The notes beneath the pieces were generated by a model, which saw only the letters and a program-made list of their open reading frames with translations, did no database searches and was not told the DNA's origin. From Sediminibacter sp. Hel_I_10 (GTDB lineage: Bacteria; Bacteroidota; Bacteroidia; Flavobacteriales; Flavobacteriaceae): 64,000 bases of DNA. The stretch spans positions 2,356,001 to 2,420,000 of the forward strand of contig NZ_JHZX01000001.1 of assembly GCF_000688335.1 (NCBI RefSeq), in the 5' to 3' direction. Positions 62,931-64,000 of this stretch are shown here, one piece after another (position 1 is the stretch's first letter; every line of letters begins with the position of its first letter). Both the position numbers and the translations under genes were made by a program.

Positions 62931-64000
62931 TTATTTAACCACTAGTTTTTTAGTAGTTATGGCATCATTCTGTGAGATTTTCAAGATGTAAACACCGGTC
63001 TGCAATGCAGATACATTTAAACGATTAGCGTTTAATGTTTTTGTGATTACGTTTTTGCCAAGAATATCAAAAACAGATACAGTAATGGCATCATTAGAGC
63101 TGCTTGTAATGTTTACAAAACCGTTAGATACTGGGTTTGGATATATTTCAAAGTTAGCTGCGTTGAGGTCGTTGATTGCTAAAGTGGCACCTTCTACATC
63201 AGACGCATATCTTGGTAAAATTTGATATTCTCCATTAAACTCTCCACCTAAACCAATTACTGAGGACGCTGTAGTTGGGATACTAGCTCCAACTAAATCT
63301 TCATCTCCAAACGTTACTCTTGCAATGGTTGTAGGGTCTCCAGGAAGACCTGTAGCAGAAAGATTATAGTTGGTGTTATCTTCAAACTGACCAGTAACAT
63401 CAAAAATAACGTTATCGATTTTGATTAGCTCACTTTCATAAGTTTCTCCGTTTGCTAAAAAGTCTGCTAAAGAAATAACTTCTGGAGTAATTGTAGTTCC
63501 TGTAGAAGATGCAGAAGCCACGTTTGCTACAGGAGTGAATTGTAGAATGCCGTTAAATTCATTTAACTGACCTTGTAGTCCAGAAATACCGTCTCCAATA
63601 TTAAAGGTGGTAGATAAAACTCCAGACTGGTCATCAATCAAGATCCCAGCTGTAGCATCTTGGATGTATTTTTGATTTCTGCCATTATCAGTCACGATAT
63701 AAGTAATAATTGCTTCACCAGATAATTCATAAACTTCTCCTATAGTGCCAGCTCTTAAATCTGAAACTGTAGCTACTTGATTAACTGTAGCTATTGTAAA
63801 TGAAACGGAAGTGGTAGCTGCTGGATCTAAAGCATTACCATTATCATCAACTAATTCTAAGTTTACTGTGTGAGCTCCTTCTGAAAGATCACTTAAACTG
63901 ATGTTATCAAGGTCAAATTTATCAATAGTTGTGCCTCCATCAACGGAATATTCAATGTAGCCATCGCCATTTCCTTCAGCAGCAACCGCAAAATTTTGAA
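62931..64000 (-). CDS. C-terminal part of a T9SS-secreted protein (5' end beyond window)
   Basis: The frame is open without a stop to the right edge, so the 5' part lies outside. From the edge leftward it encodes an Ig-like module (YIEYSVDGGTTIDKFDLDN), an OB-fold-like region (~LRAGTIGEVYELSGEAIITY, NQKYIQDATAGILIDDQSGV, IKIDNVIFDVTGQFED) seen in Bacteroidota surface nucleases and DUF5689-type proteins, and a type A T9SS sorting domain (FEIYPNPVSNGFVNITSS ... GVYILKISQND). The function depends on the missing part. A GTG at 63695 can be read as a start, but the unbroken domain upstream argues against it. Confidence 0.85.
   Translation of the reverse strand, partial: QNFAVAAEGNGDGYIEYSVDGGTTIDKFDLDNISLSDLSEGAHTVNLELVDDNGNALDPAATTSVSFTIATVNQVATVSDLRAGTIGEVYELSGEAIITYIVTDNGRNQKYIQDATAGILIDDQSGVLSTTFNIGDGISGLQGQLNEFNGILQFTPVANVASASSTGTTITPEVISLADFLANGETYESELIKIDNVIFDVTGQFEDNTNYNLSATGLPGDPTTIARVTFGDEDLVGASIPTTASSVIGLGGEFNGEYQILPRYASDVEGATLAINDLNAANFEIYPNPVSNGFVNITSSSNDAITVSVFDILGKNVITKTLNANRLNVSALQTGVYILKISQNDAITTKKLVVK

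Noticed and set aside
1-64000. CRISPR arrays, tRNA or rRNA genes, IS transposases, prophage
   Set aside because: I looked for regular direct repeats, cloverleaf or rRNA sequences and transposase motifs and saw none. A covariance-model search was not possible here.

Overview
The window looks like chromosomal DNA from a marine member of the Flavobacteriaceae (Bacteroidota). The evidence is low GC, type IX secretion (T9SS) C-terminal sorting domains on three surface proteins, Bacteroidota-type promoters (TTG about 19 bases before TAnnTTTG), many Bacteroidota-restricted families (DUF4861, DUF4271, DUF4296, DUF3098) and flavobacterial housekeeping gene order. I found no rRNA, tRNA, CRISPR array or IS transposase.

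Positions 1-16220 are a pectin-degradation locus. It opens with the tail of a T9SS protein (1-402). A secreted PL1 pectate lyase (535-3024, minus) then diverges from a GH28 polygalacturonase lipoprotein (3169-4677, plus). Between them, each of the two promoters abuts a copy of the palindrome GTAATCGATTAC, which suggests a LacI-type regulator controlling both. Downstream, a compact plus-strand run encodes an esterase, a DUF4861 lipoprotein, an exported KdgF-like cupin, a GH105 unsaturated uronyl hydrolase, a Gfo/Idh/MocA oxidoreductase, a GH43, a sialidase-fold lipoprotein, a PL10-CE8 fusion (pectate lyase plus pectin methylesterase), a CE12 acetylesterase, a decayed GH28 remnant and a second alpha/beta-hydrolase esterase. 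Together these could de-esterify pectin, cut it, release unsaturated uronate and linearise it. No SusC/SusD pair lies in the window, so the uptake genes are probably to the left.

Positions 16374-42580 are mostly housekeeping: an unknown lipoprotein, a GNAT, a TlpA-like thioredoxin, a DMT transporter, mfd, a TerB-like protein, fbp, aspartate kinase, an OlsF-like bifunctional acyltransferase, a hydroxyacid dehydrogenase, mgtE, rsmA, aat, tag, and a minus-strand cluster tonB-like/truB/uppP/DUF3098/lipoprotein/ftsX.

The most unusual object is leuS (42746-46165). Its leucyl-tRNA synthetase is about 200 residues longer than usual. A DUF559 (Vsr/restriction-endonuclease-like) domain is inserted in frame at the start of the CP1 editing region. 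The insert is bounded by imperfect inverted repeats of about 28 bp (43616-43643 and 44051-44078) that also contain small hairpins. This looks like a mobile, protein-tolerated nuclease element inside an essential gene. A second segment just before KMSKS is also enlarged.

Positions 46155-64000 carry ald, a zinc peptidase, a Bax-inhibitor-1 protein, an Lrp regulator with a saccharopine-dehydrogenase-like enzyme, pckA, hemD-DUF4271, a dolichol-phosphate-mannose-synthase-like GT2, a dihydroorotase, a DUF4296 lipoprotein, an epimerase, tyrS, a LuxE-like protein and the C-terminal part of another T9SS protein that runs off the right edge. Across the window the octamer TTCCGAAG (either strand) occurs about 26 times by eye, far above expectation, in several reading frames and in intergenic DNA.
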